DNA of 64,000 nt from Falsihalocynthiibacter arcticus. Its GTDB lineage: Bacteria > Pseudomonadota > Alphaproteobacteria > Rhodobacterales > Rhodobacteraceae. Shown here piece by piece: positions 9,409 through 20,191 of the stretch. Below the pieces are notes generated by a model. It was given only the letters and a program-made list of their open reading frames with translations. It ran no database searches and was not told the DNA's origin. A program made the position numbers and the translations under genes. The stretch is from positions 3,935,501-3,999,500 of the forward strand of contig NZ_CP014327.1 of assembly GCF_000812665.2 (NCBI RefSeq). Reading direction: 5' to 3'. Each line of letters begins with the position of its first letter. Position 1 is the first letter of the stretch.

Positions 9409-10533
9409 GTGGCGAGATTCGACAGATATGTCCTGTCGCAACTGATGGTGCTCTTTGGTTTCTTTTCCTTGGTTCTCGTGCTGGTCTATTGGGTCAATCG
9501 CGCGGTATCTTTGTTTGATCAAATCATCTCAAGCGGTCAATCGGCTGGCGTCTTCCTTGAACTGACCGCGCTTGCTTTGCCACGCGTCATCGTCCTTGTT
9601 TTACCATTTTCTGCTTTTGTTGGAACGGTTTACGCGGTGAACCGGCTCTCGTCCGAGAGCGAAATGGTTGTTGTCCAGTCGGCAGGTTTCAGCCCGTATC
9701 GCATGGCGCGTCCGGTGATCGTTTTCGGGTTTATTGTGGCGATTATGATGAGCATTCTGTCCCACGTTCTTATCCCTGCAGCGACAAAACAGATTGGAAT
9801 CCGGTCGTTAGAATTGTCGCGAAACATCACCGCGCGCCTTTTGGTGGACGGGACATTTTTAAATCCAACCAAGGGAATTACGCTCTATATTCGCAATATT
9901 TCACCTGACGGAGCCCTGAATGAGATCCTTTTATCGGACGCACGCTCTAAAGGTGTCCGCACCACATATACGGCCAAACGCGCCCTTTTGGTGGAAGATG
10001 CCTCTGGACCAAAGTTGTTGATGCTTGAAGGCATTGCGCAAAGTTTGCGGGCGGAGGGGCAAAGGCTGTTTACCACAAGTTTTCAGGATTTGGTTTTTGA
10101 TATCAATGACCTAATCGCTGCTCCTTCCGCAAGAAACCGAACGATCAGCGAGTTATCCACTTGGGAGTTGTTACATCCGACACCTGCCCTCCTCGCGGAA
10201 ACGAAGGTCAATGAAGCTCGTATGCTGTCTGCCGCGCATCAAAGGCTTTCCCAACCGCTCTTGGCTTTGGTGAGCGCCCTTATCGGATTTTCCTGCCTTC
10301 TTTTGGGTGGGTTTAGCCGCTTCGGACTATGGCCGCAGATTGGATTTGCCTTTGTGCTGTTGATTGTTGTGAAGGCCGTCGACTCGGCAGCCCTCGACAT
10401 GAGTTTACGTGCCGCCAACTTTTGGTGGGCAGCCTATCTTCCAGCGCTTGTTGGTGTCGGAATGTCCGGTACCCTGCTTTGGTTTGCCGCCAATCCGCAA
10501 GTCCTTGCCCAATTGCGGAGGTGGGCGCGATGA
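9409..10533 (+). CDS. lptF: LPS export permease LptF
   Basis: A 374-residue YjgP/YjgQ-family protein with three N-terminal and three C-terminal membrane segments around a periplasmic beta-jellyroll domain. With LptG and the LptB ATPase (not in this window) it extracts LPS from the inner membrane. It starts at GTG 9409 with GAGGGG upstream; MARFDRYVLSQLMVLFGFF matches the family start. ATGA overlap with lptG. Confidence 0.95.
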   Translation: MARFDRYVLSQLMVLFGFFSLVLVLVYWVNRAVSLFDQIISSGQSAGVFLELTALALPRVIVLVLPFSAFVGTVYAVNRLSSESEMVVVQSAGFSPYRMARPVIVFGFIVAIMMSILSHVLIPAATKQIGIRSLELSRNITARLLVDGTFLNPTKGITLYIRNISPDGALNEILLSDARSKGVRTTYTAKRALLVEDASGPKLLMLEGIAQSLRAEGQRLFTTSFQDLVFDINDLIAAPSARNRTISELSTWELLHPTPALLAETKVNEARMLSAAHQRLSQPLLALVSALIGFSCLLLGGFSRFGLWPQIGFAFVLLIVVKAVDSAALDMSLRAANFWWAAYLPALVGVGMSGTLLWFAANPQVLAQLRRWAR

Positions 10534-11627
10534 CTCTCTATTTCTATTTGGCACGCAAGTATTTGAAAGCCATTTTGGGTGTCTTTTTCGTTTTTTTGGG
10601 CATTGCCTTTCTGCTCGACATTGCTGAACAAATTCGCAAATTTGGCAATGTCGATCTTGGATTTTCCGACCTGATTACCCTCGCGGCGCTCAATACCCCG
10701 AGTTCGATGTATGCTATTTTGCCACTTGTTGTTGTGCTCGCGACTCTTGCGCTGTTTCTGGGGCTTGCCCGTAGTAGCGAATTGGTTGTCATTCGCGCCT
10801 CCGGTCGAAGTGCGATCAACAGTTTGATCTCGCCGGTGATCGTCGCGTTTCTATTTGGGGTCATCACAGTTGCGGTTTTCAATCCCATCGTGGCCGCCAC
10901 AAAAAAGCAGTATGAGTATGTGTCGCGCCAATTCACGACGGACCAATCCTCCGTTATGTCGATCAGCGCGGAGGGCCTTTGGCTTCGACAGGTGGACAGC
11001 GAAAACCAAACGGTAATTCGCGCCGCAGGAGCCAATCTTGACGGCACCGAATTGCAGCAAGTGACGTTCCTTATCTTCAGTCAGGAAGGCGACCCTTTGA
11101 CGCGCATTGAGGCAGCAACAGCGGTGCTTGAGGACGGATACTGGGCATTGAGCGGGGTCAAAAGATGGCCCCTTGAGGGTAGTACGAACCCTGAGCGCGA
11201 TGCCGTTCTGTTGGAAGACTTCGCCCTTGAAAGCGACCTGACCGTTGACAAGATTCGCGACAGTTTTGGAACACCCAATGCGATCTCGATTTGGGATTTA
11301 CCAAATTATATCGATCAGTTGGAACGCGCCGGTTTCTCTGCCCTTAAACACAAGGCTTGGCTGTATCGCGAGTTGGCAATGCCGTTGATGTTTGTGGCTA
11401 TGGTGATGATAGGCGCGGGTTTCACGATGCGCCACACGCGTTTTGGCCGTACTGGGGTGATGATTTTAGCCGCGATTCTCCTCGCCTTTAGCCTTTTCTT
11501 CCTTCGGGATTTCCTTCAAATTTTTGGAGAAAACGGACAATTGCCGATTGCCCTTGCCACGTGGTCACCGCCGATCGTGTCGATCTTTATCGCGATGGCC
11601 CTTTTGTTACATATGGAGGACGGGTAA
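10530..11627 (+). CDS. lptG: LPS export permease LptG
   Basis: A 365-residue partner of LptF (MTLYFYLARKYLKAILGVF, then LLDIAEQIRKF). It has the same six-segment layout and a periplasmic domain containing AEGLWLRQ. The reading frame is open further upstream, but the ATG at 10530 overlaps the lptF stop (ATGA) and begins the conserved N terminus. The stop overlaps the lptD ATG by one base (TAATG), so lptF, lptG and lptD look translationally coupled. Confidence 0.95.
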   Translation: MTLYFYLARKYLKAILGVFFVFLGIAFLLDIAEQIRKFGNVDLGFSDLITLAALNTPSSMYAILPLVVVLATLALFLGLARSSELVVIRASGRSAINSLISPVIVAFLFGVITVAVFNPIVAATKKQYEYVSRQFTTDQSSVMSISAEGLWLRQVDSENQTVIRAAGANLDGTELQQVTFLIFSQEGDPLTRIEAATAVLEDGYWALSGVKRWPLEGSTNPERDAVLLEDFALESDLTVDKIRDSFGTPNAISIWDLPNYIDQLERAGFSALKHKAWLYRELAMPLMFVAMVMIGAGFTMRHTRFGRTGVMILAAILLAFSLFFLRDFLQIFGENGQLPIALATWSPPIVSIFIAMALLLHMEDG

Positions 11628-13795
11628 TGTTCGAAATCCGTCCTGTGACACGCATTTTGGCTAGCGCGGTACTTGTGGCGTTTGCAATCCCCACCACGTT
11701 TGCCCATGCGCAAACCACGACCCAACAGGGACAGAATGGTCCTGCAAGTCTGGTGGCCGATGCGATTTCAGTGAACAGTGACGGCGATTTGGTCGCAACG
11801 GGGAACGTCGAGGTTTTCTTTGACGGAGCGCATTTGAAGGCGCACAAAATCACCTATCAATCCAAACAAGAAACGCTGCTGATCGAGGGTCCCATGAGCC
11901 TTACTAGGGGCACGGAAACTCTGATCTTGGCCGACAGTGGTGCGTTGGTCCGCGACCTTCAGGAGGGTCTTCTTGTCGGCGCGCGTCTTGTCCTAAACCA
12001 GCAATTGCAAATGGCCGCGAACCAAATTCAACGCGTCGACGGCCGCTATACCCGCCTCTACAAAACGGTCGCGTCCTCCTGTGAAGTCTGTGCGAGTAAC
12101 CCGACACCGCTATGGGAAATACGGGCCGAAAGCATCGTACACGACCAAGTGGAAAAACAACTCTATTTCGAAAAAGCGCAACTGCGGGTCATGGGGGTGC
12201 CTATTTTTTACTTGCCATACATGCGCCTTCCCGGCCCGTCGCTCGAACGCACACGTGGTTTTCTCATCCCGTCCCTCGTGTCGAATTCCCAGTTGGGCCA
12301 GGGTGTGCGAATTCCGTATTTTCTGCCCTTTGGCACCTCAAAAGACCTCACCCTCGCCCCTCTTGTTACCAATAATACCAATACGATGGAGTATCGTTAC
12401 CGCCAAGCTTTCCAGAACGGATTGCTTGAATTTGAGGGCGCGATTTCGAAGGACGACATCATGCCCGACATCACGCGCGGGTATCTCTTTGGCGGTGGCG
12501 AATTTGTTGTCGCACAGGACTTTATCTTGAATATTCGTGCCGAAATTGTTTCGGATCATGACTATCTTTTGACCTATGATTTCTCGGACCAAGATTTGCT
12601 CAACAGCACCATCGATTTGTCGCGGGCAAAACGATATGAGTATATTAGCACCGCGCTTTCCAATGCAGAATCCCTGCGCGAAGGCGACGACAATGCCACC
12701 TTGCCCAACCTCGCCTTTGACTCGGTCTATGAACGACGTTTCTTCCCTGTGGGCGTTGGTGGATCAGCAACGTTTTCTGCCTCCTTTCATGCCGCACAGC
12801 GCCAATCGGACGAAAACATTGTCGGACGGGATGTGCAACGCGGCGCGGCCTTTCTAAGTTGGAAAAAGACAGCGCTCGTTGGCAATGGCATGCTCTTTTC
12901 CGCGGGGGCGGATGTGGGGGCCGAACTTTATGGTATTGAGCAAGATACGACATATCCGCCGTCCGAGTTCCTAACTTATGGCACCCTTGGGGCCGAATTG
13001 CGCTGGCCGCTCATGAAGTCATCTCAGGATGGCACAAAGCACCTTTTCGAACCCATCGTTCAGGTTTTTTACAGCCCTCTTCAAAGCGACCTCCCGCCAA
13101 ATGAAGACAGCCAAGATGCCACATTGGACCCGGGTAACATGTTCTCGGGCAACCGTTTTCCCGGATTGGATCGACTCGAAGCGGGGACATGGGCCAATAT
13201 TGGGTTAACTTACAAACGCGTTAGCCCAGACGGATTGACTTTTGGGGCAACCGTTGGGAGGGTGGTGCGCGCCCAAGACCCCGATTTGTTCTACCAAGGG
13301 TCGGGATTAGCTGGCTTTCAATCAGATTGGCTTGCGTCTTTTGAAGTCGATATCCTCGACAGATTGTCTTTTGCTTCGCACTCGCTGATTGACGACGACT
13401 TCTCGTTTACGCGCAGTGAAAACCTCCTGACTTACACCGATGATCGGTATAATATTTCAACAGGCTATATTTGGCTCACACCGGAACCAGCGCTTGATCG
13501 CTATACGAACACCTCGGAATGGACGTTTGATGCTGACTACCTGATCAATTCAACGTGGTCTGGTGATGTATATTGGCGCTATGATCTGGCCGCCGTCACC
13601 CCCACAGAAGCGGGTTTCGGCTTAACCTATCAAAATGAATGCGTTGAGATTGACCTTTCTCTCTCGCACCGCTTCACTTCCTCCGATAACGTGGACCCTT
13701 CAACCAGTGTTGGCATGACCGTTGCTCTTACTGGGTTTGGCTCGGATGGCTCAAAACCCAAGAAGTCGGTTCAAAAATGCAGGCGTTTCAATTAA
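11627..13795 (+). CDS. lptD: LPS assembly outer-membrane protein LptD
   Basis: A 722-residue protein with a signal peptide ending near TTFAHA, an N-terminal OstA/LptA-like jellyroll domain (about residues 40-150) and a large C-terminal beta barrel. It inserts LPS in the outer leaflet together with LptE. Cysteines sit in a CEVC pair near residues 151-154 and again close to the C terminus, which fits the two-region disulfide pattern of LptD. The start has GGAGGA upstream and overlaps the lptG stop. Confidence 0.95.
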   Translation: MFEIRPVTRILASAVLVAFAIPTTFAHAQTTTQQGQNGPASLVADAISVNSDGDLVATGNVEVFFDGAHLKAHKITYQSKQETLLIEGPMSLTRGTETLILADSGALVRDLQEGLLVGARLVLNQQLQMAANQIQRVDGRYTRLYKTVASSCEVCASNPTPLWEIRAESIVHDQVEKQLYFEKAQLRVMGVPIFYLPYMRLPGPSLERTRGFLIPSLVSNSQLGQGVRIPYFLPFGTSKDLTLAPLVTNNTNTMEYRYRQAFQNGLLEFEGAISKDDIMPDITRGYLFGGGEFVVAQDFILNIRAEIVSDHDYLLTYDFSDQDLLNSTIDLSRAKRYEYISTALSNAESLREGDDNATLPNLAFDSVYERRFFPVGVGGSATFSASFHAAQRQSDENIVGRDVQRGAAFLSWKKTALVGNGMLFSAGADVGAELYGIEQDTTYPPSEFLTYGTLGAELRWPLMKSSQDGTKHLFEPIVQVFYSPLQSDLPPNEDSQDATLDPGNMFSGNRFPGLDRLEAGTWANIGLTYKRVSPDGLTFGATVGRVVRAQDPDLFYQGSGLAGFQSDWLASFEVDILDRLSFASHSLIDDDFSFTRSENLLTYTDDRYNISTGYIWLTPEPALDRYTNTSEWTFDADYLINSTWSGDVYWRYDLAAVTPTEAGFGLTYQNECVEIDLSLSHRFTSSDNVDPSTSVGMTVALTGFGSDGSKPKKSVQKCRRFN

Positions 13796-13842
13796 TCACG
13801 CGACGTGACGACCAGAATGACAAATAACAAGGCCCAGTAGCA

Positions 13843-15069
13843 ATGACAGTCTCTAAACACTTCTTTCATACGATCCTTGCCGTTTTTCTTGTGCTTGGCG
13901 CCGTGCCCAGTGCGCAGGCTCAGGGTCCATTTGACATTGTGGTGCGAGTCAACGAGCGCATCATCACACAATATGAACTCGAACAACGCGCCCTCTTCTT
14001 GAAAGCGTTGGGCACCGCTGGCAACCTCACCCAAGAATCCACAGACCGTTTGATTGATGAGCGTCTCTATTTGGATGCCGCTGAGCGCCTCGGTATTTCC
14101 GTTGAGGACGAGGCCATAAACCAAGGCATGATTGAGTTCGCTGGGCGCGCAAAGCTTGAGCCAGAAGAGTTCATCCAAGCCATGGCCGAAGAGGGCATTG
14201 ACGTTCAAACGTTTCGGGATTTCGTCGCTTCAGGCATCCTTTGGCGCGAGGTGGTGGGCACGCTCTTTGGCCAACGCGGGCGCGTCTCAGAGGCGGAAGT
14301 TGACCGCGCCCTTTCTCTGTCGTCCCAAACCGGTGGCGTGCGGGTGCTGTTGGGCGAAATCGTCCTTCCGGCTGACACGCCCGAAAACCAAGTGCGCGCG
14401 GCCGCCATCAGCGCCGAAATCCAGAAGATCACGAGTACAAAGGTTTTTTCCGAAGCAGCAACTGCCGTTTCCGTATCGCAATCTGCGCCAAATGGTGGGC
14501 AATTGGACTGGCTGTCCCTCGCTGATTTACCGCCTGCATTTCGCCCTCTTCTCCTGACTCTCGCCCCCGGTGAAATCACCGACCCTATTGAAATTCCAAA
14601 TGCATTGCTGTTTTTTCAAATGCGTGCAATTCAGGAAACGGCTGCGCCAATTCCGACGGCCCTCGCGGTGGAATACGCACGGCTCTATTTACCAGGCGGG
14701 CGCGCCCCGAACGTCGTGAAGCAAGCAATGAGTCTGCGTTACACTGCGGATTCCTGCGACGATCTATATGGCCTGTATCCCAATTCAACCGAGGAGCAGC
14801 TTGAGATCATCTCGCAAGCCCAGTCAGACGTGCCAAACGACATCGCGGTAGAGCTTGCGAAACTTGACGAAGGCGAAGTATCGGCGAATTTAACTCGCAA
14901 CGACGGACAGACTTTGGTGGTGCTTATGCTTTGTGGGCGCACGGCCGAAATCGTTGAGGACGAGACTCGCAACGCCCTTCGCACCCGCCTGATTAACGAG
15001 CGCATCACATCTTATGCCGATGCGTATTTAGCTGAATTGCGGGCAACCGCTTTGATCCGCGAACCATGA
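13843..15069 (+). CDS. surA: SurA-like periplasmic peptidyl-prolyl isomerase
   Basis: A 408-residue protein with a signal peptide (cleavage near PSAQA-QG), a SurA N-terminal chaperone region (VVRVNERIITQYELEQRALFL) and a single parvulin-like domain from about residue 165. The domain is divergent. Its position after lptD and before pdxA is the standard slot for surA, whose clients include LptD. It overlaps pdxA by an ATGA. Confidence 0.88.
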   Translation: MTVSKHFFHTILAVFLVLGAVPSAQAQGPFDIVVRVNERIITQYELEQRALFLKALGTAGNLTQESTDRLIDERLYLDAAERLGISVEDEAINQGMIEFAGRAKLEPEEFIQAMAEEGIDVQTFRDFVASGILWREVVGTLFGQRGRVSEAEVDRALSLSSQTGGVRVLLGEIVLPADTPENQVRAAAISAEIQKITSTKVFSEAATAVSVSQSAPNGGQLDWLSLADLPPAFRPLLLTLAPGEITDPIEIPNALLFFQMRAIQETAAPIPTALAVEYARLYLPGGRAPNVVKQAMSLRYTADSCDDLYGLYPNSTEEQLEIISQAQSDVPNDIAVELAKLDEGEVSANLTRNDGQTLVVLMLCGRTAEIVEDETRNALRTRLINERITSYADAYLAELRATALIREP

Positions 15070-16040
15070 TTCCACCGATTGCTTTAACCTGTGGCGAGCC
15101 TGCGGGCGTGGGTCTGGAAATATCCGAGAAGGCTTGGTCTGAACTGTCGGGATCTGTGCCGTTTTTTCTCATCGCCGATCCGCGTCACTTGGTGGGGTCG
15201 GTGCCCCATGTTTTGATTGGCCACCCAAATGAAGTCGCAAGCGCGATGGCCGGTGGCCTACCCGTTTTGCCCCATTCTTTTGCTACGCAGAACCACTTCG
15301 GAACCGCCGCTGCGGCCAACGCCCAAGGCGTGATCGACGTGATAAAAAAGGCGGTTAAATTGGTTCAATCCGGCCAAGCCAGCGCAGTTTGCACCAACCC
15401 CATTCACAAAAAAGCCCTCAAAGATGGCGCAGGGTTTGCCTTCCCCGGCCACACCGAATTTCTAGCGGATTTGGCAGGAGTGGAGCGCGTAGTGATGCTG
15501 CTGGCCTGTGATCAGTTGCGCGTTGTACCCGTCACAATCCATATTGCGTTGAGCGAAGTTCCAAAACAACTCACCCCCGAATTGCTGCGCGAAACCTTGC
15601 GGATTACTTCGGCGGGATTGCAGCGCGATTTCGGCATTGCCAATCCTCGGATTGCCGTCGCTGGCCTCAACCCACATGCTGGTGAAGGCGGGGCAATGGG
15701 GTGCGAAGAACTTGACATGATCAACGGTGTGATCGCGCAAATGCAGGTCGAAGGACTAGACCTTCGCGGCCCCCTGCCCGCAGATACCATGTTCCATGCG
15801 CGCGCCCGTGCGAGCTATGATGTAGCGGTCTGTATGTACCATGACCAAGCCCTGATCCCGATCAAAACGCTCGATTTTGATCGCGGTGTCAACGTCACTC
15901 TGGGCCTTCCTTTCGTGCGGACCTCCCCCGATCATGGTACCGCTTTTGACATTTCTGGCCGTGGGATTGCTGAGCCCACAAGCCTTATCGAAGCCCTCAA
16001 ACTTGCGCATAAAATGGCGACTGCGCGTGCGCAAAATTAG
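15066..16040 (+). CDS. pdxA: 4-hydroxythreonine-4-phosphate dehydrogenase
   Basis: A 324-residue enzyme of the DXP-dependent pyridoxal phosphate pathway, oxidising and decarboxylating 4-phosphohydroxythreonine. Family signatures are TCGEPAGVGLEI at the N terminus, FPGHTEFLADL, LNPHAGEGGAMG and SPDHGTAFDISGRG. The metal-binding histidines lie in the last three. It overlaps the surA-like stop. Confidence 0.96.
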   Translation: MIPPIALTCGEPAGVGLEISEKAWSELSGSVPFFLIADPRHLVGSVPHVLIGHPNEVASAMAGGLPVLPHSFATQNHFGTAAAANAQGVIDVIKKAVKLVQSGQASAVCTNPIHKKALKDGAGFAFPGHTEFLADLAGVERVVMLLACDQLRVVPVTIHIALSEVPKQLTPELLRETLRITSAGLQRDFGIANPRIAVAGLNPHAGEGGAMGCEELDMINGVIAQMQVEGLDLRGPLPADTMFHARARASYDVAVCMYHDQALIPIKTLDFDRGVNVTLGLPFVRTSPDHGTAFDISGRGIAEPTSLIEALKLAHKMATARAQN

Positions 16041-16049
16041 GACCGAACA

Positions 16050-16892
16050 ATGGCAACAATAGACTCCCTCCCTTCGCTCGCGCAGGTGATCGAAAACCAC
16101 CAACTTTCCGCCAAGAAATCCCTAGGGCAAAACTTTCTACTCGACCTCAATCTGACGTCCAAAATCGCCCGCCAAGCGGGGGACCTAACGCAATGCGATG
16201 TTCTCGAAATCGGCCCCGGCCCCGGCGGGTTGACCCGTGGTTTGCTGGCCGAAGGCGCGCGCCGCGTACTGGCGGTGGAAAAAGATGCACGCTGCCTCCC
16301 CGCACTCGCGGAAATTGCCGCGGTCTATCCAGGGCAACTCGAAGTGATCAACGGCGACGCGCTGGAAATCGATCCATTGTCCATGCTCACGCCCCCCATT
16401 CGTGTCGCGGCAAACCTGCCCTATAACGTGGGAACCGAACTGTTGGTACGCTGGCTCACCCCCGCCGTATGGCCGCCGTTTTGGCAGAGCCTGACTTTGA
16501 TGTTCCAGCGCGAAGTGGCGAATCGTATAGTCGCCGAACCGGGTGGAAAAGCCTACGGGCGACTCGCGATTTTGGCGCAATGGCGCTGTGATTGCCGTAT
16601 TGTTATGAGCCTCCCACCCGAGGCCTTCACGCCTGCGCCAAAGGTGCACTCTGCCGTAGTTCATTTACAAATGCGCGAAAAACCGTTGTTTGAGGCCGAC
16701 CCCAAAATTTTGTCCCGCGTGGTTGCTGCTGCCTTCAATCAACGCCGCAAAATGCTTCGTGCCGCCCTCAAAGGGCAAGCGCCCGACATCGAAGATCGTC
16801 TGATGGCAGCGGGCATCAAACCCACCGAACGCGCAGAGCAATTGTCCATTGAGCAATTCTGTGCCTTGGCCCGTGAGTTAGCCAAACCCTAA
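16050..16892 (+). CDS. rsmA: 16S rRNA dimethyladenosine transferase
   Basis: A 280-residue KsgA/RsmA methyltransferase that dimethylates two adjacent adenosines near the 3' end of 16S rRNA. It shows [11 protein letters not shown], the SAM motif [13 protein letters not shown] and the catalytic NLPYNVGT. It is the last gene of the lpt-surA-pdxA-rsmA operon and is followed by a terminator. Confidence 0.97.
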   Translation: MATIDSLPSLAQVIENHQLSAKKSLGQNFLLDLNLTSKIARQAGDLTQCDVLEIGPGPGGLTRGLLAEGARRVLAVEKDARCLPALAEIAAVYPGQLEVINGDALEIDPLSMLTPPIRVAANLPYNVGTELLVRWLTPAVWPPFWQSLTLMFQREVANRIVAEPGGKAYGRLAILAQWRCDCRIVMSLPPEAFTPAPKVHSAVVHLQMREKPLFEADPKILSRVVAAAFNQRRKMLRAALKGQAPDIEDRLMAAGIKPTERAEQLSIEQFCALARELAKP

Positions 16893-16903
16893 ACTCTAGG
16901 CAT

Positions 16904-16940
16904 AAAAAAGGGCTAAAGGTTTCCCTTTAGCCCTCTCTTT
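16904..16940. terminator. Bidirectional terminator between rsmA and the DUF4167 gene
   Basis: An 11-bp perfect stem (AGGGCTAAAGG / CCTTTAGCCCT) with a 4-nt loop. An A run lies on the left and a T-rich tract on the right, so it can serve both convergent genes. Confidence 0.8.
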
Positions 16941-16956
16941 AACGTATTTTAAAGAC

Positions 16957-17679
16957 CTACTCGCCTGTTGGCTCGGACCGAGGAGCAGCCTCTGAAGCAG
17001 GTGTACCCGCATCGACATTTTTCTCGATTGGCTTACGACGGCGTGGTGCGCGTTTTGGCTTTTCTGAAGCTGGCTCGGCCCCGTCTACTGGGGCGGCAAC
17101 GGGGTTTTCAGTCCTAGGCTTACGCGGCGGGCGATTAGAAACCTTGCGCGGTTTGGCCTCAGGCGTATCCACCAATCCGCTATTATCAGTGCTTGTATCC
17201 AATAAATCAGGTTGTGGGCCAGAACCCAAATCAGGCTGAACATAGGGGCGCGGCGTATCCGGCTTGGCAACAGGCGTCGGAGCGGAATGTACGGGCGGTT
17301 CAATCGGCGAAGTACCTGCGGCCTGCGTTTCTTGACGTTCGAACCGATCCGTGCGCTCGCTGTCGCGCTGCGCCTGACGGTCACGGTTTTGGGCTTCTTG
17401 GCTTTCACGGCGCTCTTCGATTTCGCGCATATTTTCGGCCAACAGGCGGGTGTAATGCTCGGAATGCTGGGCAAAATTCTCTGCAGCGACTCGATCATTT
17501 GACAACTGAGCATCGCGCATCAGTTGGTTATACTTGTCGATTATTTGCTGTGGTGTCCCGCGCACCTTACCTTCAGGTCCCGAACTATCGAAAACCCGAT
17601 TGGTTAAGTTTCCACCATTGTTTGATGGAAAACGGCTACGGTTATTCTTACCGCGTGAGCGTGTTTTGGAAGATCTCAT
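16957..17679 (-). CDS. DUF4167 domain protein
   Basis: A 240-residue hydrophilic protein. Residues 1-90 form the DUF4167 domain (RVFDSSGPEGKVRGTPQQIIDKYNQLMRDAQ, QHSEHYTRLL). The rest is a low-complexity Pro/Arg/Lys tail ending in several basic blocks (PRRRKPIEKN). The basic tail suggests nucleic-acid or ribosome contact, which is inference. The family is alphaproteobacterial and, as here, typically sits next to prmC and prfA. Confidence 0.9.
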   Translation of the reverse strand: MRSSKTRSRGKNNRSRFPSNNGGNLTNRVFDSSGPEGKVRGTPQQIIDKYNQLMRDAQLSNDRVAAENFAQHSEHYTRLLAENMREIEERRESQEAQNRDRQAQRDSERTDRFERQETQAAGTSPIEPPVHSAPTPVAKPDTPRPYVQPDLGSGPQPDLLDTSTDNSGLVDTPEAKPRKVSNRPPRKPRTENPVAAPVDGAEPASEKPKRAPRRRKPIEKNVDAGTPASEAAPRSEPTGE

Positions 17680-17913
17680 ATTTTTTTCTATCCAGCCCTA
17701 TATGGCAGTCGTAAGGTCCATGCCGCGCCTCTTGCGTGGGGTTTCTATACCGGCCCTGACGATTTCTGGCTTATCAGCAAGGGGGACCGCCTATTAAGCA
17801 TCCGCCGCCTTACCTTACGCAGGAGTAAACACGACCCCGCGCGTAAAACAAGCATAAATTTAATTTTTGCGGCCTCAATAGGTGTTTTTCGCACAATACG
17901 TGTGAAATTTCCG

Positions 17914-18762
17914 TCAATTTTCCGCCCAAACCCCCGAAACAACCCTGTCATTGTTGGAAAGGTCTTTTGAAACAGCAACCTGTGCAAAGCCTGCCTGTTC
18001 AAACATTTGAGCCACCTGTGGACCTTGATCAAAACCGATTTCCACGATGAGGCGTCCGTTTGGCACAAGGTATCGGGGCGCGTTTTGAGTAAGAATTTGG
18101 TACGGCCCAAGACCGTCTCCCCCCGGCGTAAGGGCGCCATGAGGTTCCCAGTCGCGCACTTCGGGGGCGAGGGTTTGCATGGCCTGTGCACTGATGTAGG
18201 GAGGGTTGGACACGATAAGGTCGAAAGCCTGTGGTGGAATGTCAGCGAACCAATCGCTGGTTATGAATTCAGTGCGACTGGTAAGGTTGAGCGCTTCGGC
18301 ATTGCCGCGCGCCACATCCAACGCGGCAGTACTCACGTCTGTCGCAAGCCCCGTGGCCTTGGTTTCCGCCAGCAAAGTCAGCAGGATACAGCCCGTCCCC
18401 GTGCCAAGATCAAGTACCCGCTCAAAAGGGCGTTCAAGGGCCAAGTCAATCACAAGTTCCGTATCTGGACGCGGGTCCAAGACATCGGGCGTCACCCGAA
18501 AGTCGCGCCCATAGAAGGCCCGCAGGCCGATAATTTGCGACACGGGTTGGCGGGCCATGCGCGCCGCAATAAGTGTCTCATACTCCGCGAGGGCCACGCT
18601 GGACATCGGCTCCTGAACCACCAAAGTGAGGCGCGCGCGTTCCGTTTTTAAGGCATGCGCGAGCAAAATACGCGCGTCGGTGGCAGGATCAGCCACCCCT
18701 GCCCCTTTAAGGAGTTGAACCGCTTCGAAAAGGGCAATCGCCCCCGTTTTCTCAGCGATCAA
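17914..18762 (-). CDS. prmC: Release factor glutamine methyltransferase
   Basis: A 282-residue HemK/PrmC enzyme methylating the Gln of the GGQ motif in release factors 1 and 2. It has the SAM motif [16 protein letters not shown] and the catalytic IVSNPPYIS. The start is a TTG at 18762 that overlaps the prfA stop, implying coupling to its substrate gene. Confidence 0.95.
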   Translation of the reverse strand: MIAEKTGAIALFEAVQLLKGAGVADPATDARILLAHALKTERARLTLVVQEPMSSVALAEYETLIAARMARQPVSQIIGLRAFYGRDFRVTPDVLDPRPDTELVIDLALERPFERVLDLGTGTGCILLTLLAETKATGLATDVSTAALDVARGNAEALNLTSRTEFITSDWFADIPPQAFDLIVSNPPYISAQAMQTLAPEVRDWEPHGALTPGGDGLGPYQILTQNAPRYLVPNGRLIVEIGFDQGPQVAQMFEQAGFAQVAVSKDLSNNDRVVSGVWAEN

Positions 18763-19808
18763 TTTTCCATCTCGGCCAAAAGCTCGGCCTGAGCATGGGT
18801 GGTCAACGCGTCAATGGTTTCGTCCAAATCGCCCGCCATCACCTGATCAAGTTTATACAGGGTCAGGTTGATTCGGTGGTCGGTCATGCGCCCCTGCGGG
18901 AAATTATAGGTGCGGATACGCTCGCTGCGATCGCCCGACCCCACCATGCTTTTGCGGCTGGCGGAGCGTTCATCGTGTAGCTTTTGGCGTTCCAAATCAT
19001 AGAGTCGCGTTTTGAGCACGGTCATCGCGATTTCGCGGTTGCGGTGCTGCGATTTCTCGGCGCTCACAACGATGATACCTGTGGGAATATGGGTGATCCG
19101 CACGGCGGAATCGGTGGTGTTGACGTGTTGCCCACCCGCGCCGGAAGCCCGCATGGTATCGATGCGAATATCATTGGTGTTGATATTAATATCAACATCT
19201 TGGGCTTCGGGAAGCACCGCAACGGTTGCCGCTGATGTATGGATCCGCCCGCCGCTTTCGGTTGTCGGCACACGCTGAACACGATGAACGCCACTTTCGT
19301 ATTTCAGGCGCGCAAAGACGTTTTCGCCCGAAATCCGCGCGACCAATTCCTTGACCCCGCCAAGCTCGCTTTCATTGTATTCAATGATCTCAAATTTCCA
19401 CCCGTGATTGTCGCAATAGCGCTGATACATGCGCATCAAATCGCCTGCAAACAACCCCGCCTCATCGCCCCCCGTACCCGGACGGATTTCCAACATCGCG
19501 GGACGAGCATCGGCCTCATCCTTGGGCAGGAGTGTAAGTTGCAACGCGGATTCGGCGAGCGGAAGACGGGCGCGCAGAACGGGCAGTTCCTCATCCGCCA
19601 GCTCTTTCATCTCGGGATCCAACAGCATCTCTTCGGCATCAGCTATATCACTGGTGAGCTGTTGATAGGACTGAATTTCATCAACCACGGGCTTAAGGTC
19701 CGAATATTCCTTGGCCAGGACCGCAATATCAGACGTTCCCTCCGCCATAGAAGCTTCGAGAAATTGAAACCGTTGCAGGATCTGCATGAGTGTGTCTGTA
19801 GCTATCAT
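18759..19808 (-). CDS. prfA: Peptide chain release factor 1
   Basis: A 349-residue class I release factor for UAA/UAG. It shows the anticodon-like tripeptide region ([14 protein letters not shown]) and the GGQ motif ([15 protein letters not shown]). The frame is open up to 19970, but ATG 19808 starts the conserved sequence [19 protein letters not shown]. The stop overlaps the prmC TTG start. Confidence 0.96.
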   Translation of the reverse strand: MIATDTLMQILQRFQFLEASMAEGTSDIAVLAKEYSDLKPVVDEIQSYQQLTSDIADAEEMLLDPEMKELADEELPVLRARLPLAESALQLTLLPKDEADARPAMLEIRPGTGGDEAGLFAGDLMRMYQRYCDNHGWKFEIIEYNESELGGVKELVARISGENVFARLKYESGVHRVQRVPTTESGGRIHTSAATVAVLPEAQDVDININTNDIRIDTMRASGAGGQHVNTTDSAVRITHIPTGIIVVSAEKSQHRNREIAMTVLKTRLYDLERQKLHDERSASRKSMVGSGDRSERIRTYNFPQGRMTDHRINLTLYKLDQVMAGDLDETIDALTTHAQAELLAEMEN

Positions 19809-19870
19809 GCTATGGAAATGCGTTATCTGCCGGATTTGGTCAAGGGGGCGAAATGTGCTAAGATCGTCAT

Positions 19871-20191
19871 ATGAACGGTTTAAGCTTAATTTTTGCTTTG
19901 CTGGGCACAGCAAGCCTTGCCGAAACGGCCAACCAAAGCGTTGCTGCGCCACCGCTGCCTGAGATTTCATGCTACTGCACCGACAAAACGGGAAGTCGTG
20001 TCGAACTGGGCCAATCCATCTGTTTACAGGTCGATGGACGTATGTTTACAGCCCGCTGCGAGATGTCGCTCAACAACCCAATGTGGCGCGAACAATCCGA
20101 GGGCTGCCTATCCTCCGGTCTGTATCAAATCCGCGACCCATCCTTGGATACGCGCCTGATTTACCCCAAGATCTTTTTTCCCAAATCTTGA
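19871..20191 (+). CDS. Small secreted cysteine-containing protein, function unknown
   Basis: A 106-residue protein with a short signal peptide (about residues 1-18) and a mature part with four cysteines (CYC, C, C, C pattern: [38 protein letters not shown]). The even spacing suggests disulfides in the periplasm. It is divergent from prfA. Its last 84 nt overlap, on the opposite strand, the 3' end of the DUF1499 gene. I do not recognise a named family. Confidence 0.65.
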   Translation: MNGLSLIFALLGTASLAETANQSVAAPPLPEISCYCTDKTGSRVELGQSICLQVDGRMFTARCEMSLNNPMWREQSEGCLSSGLYQIRDPSLDTRLIYPKIFFPKS

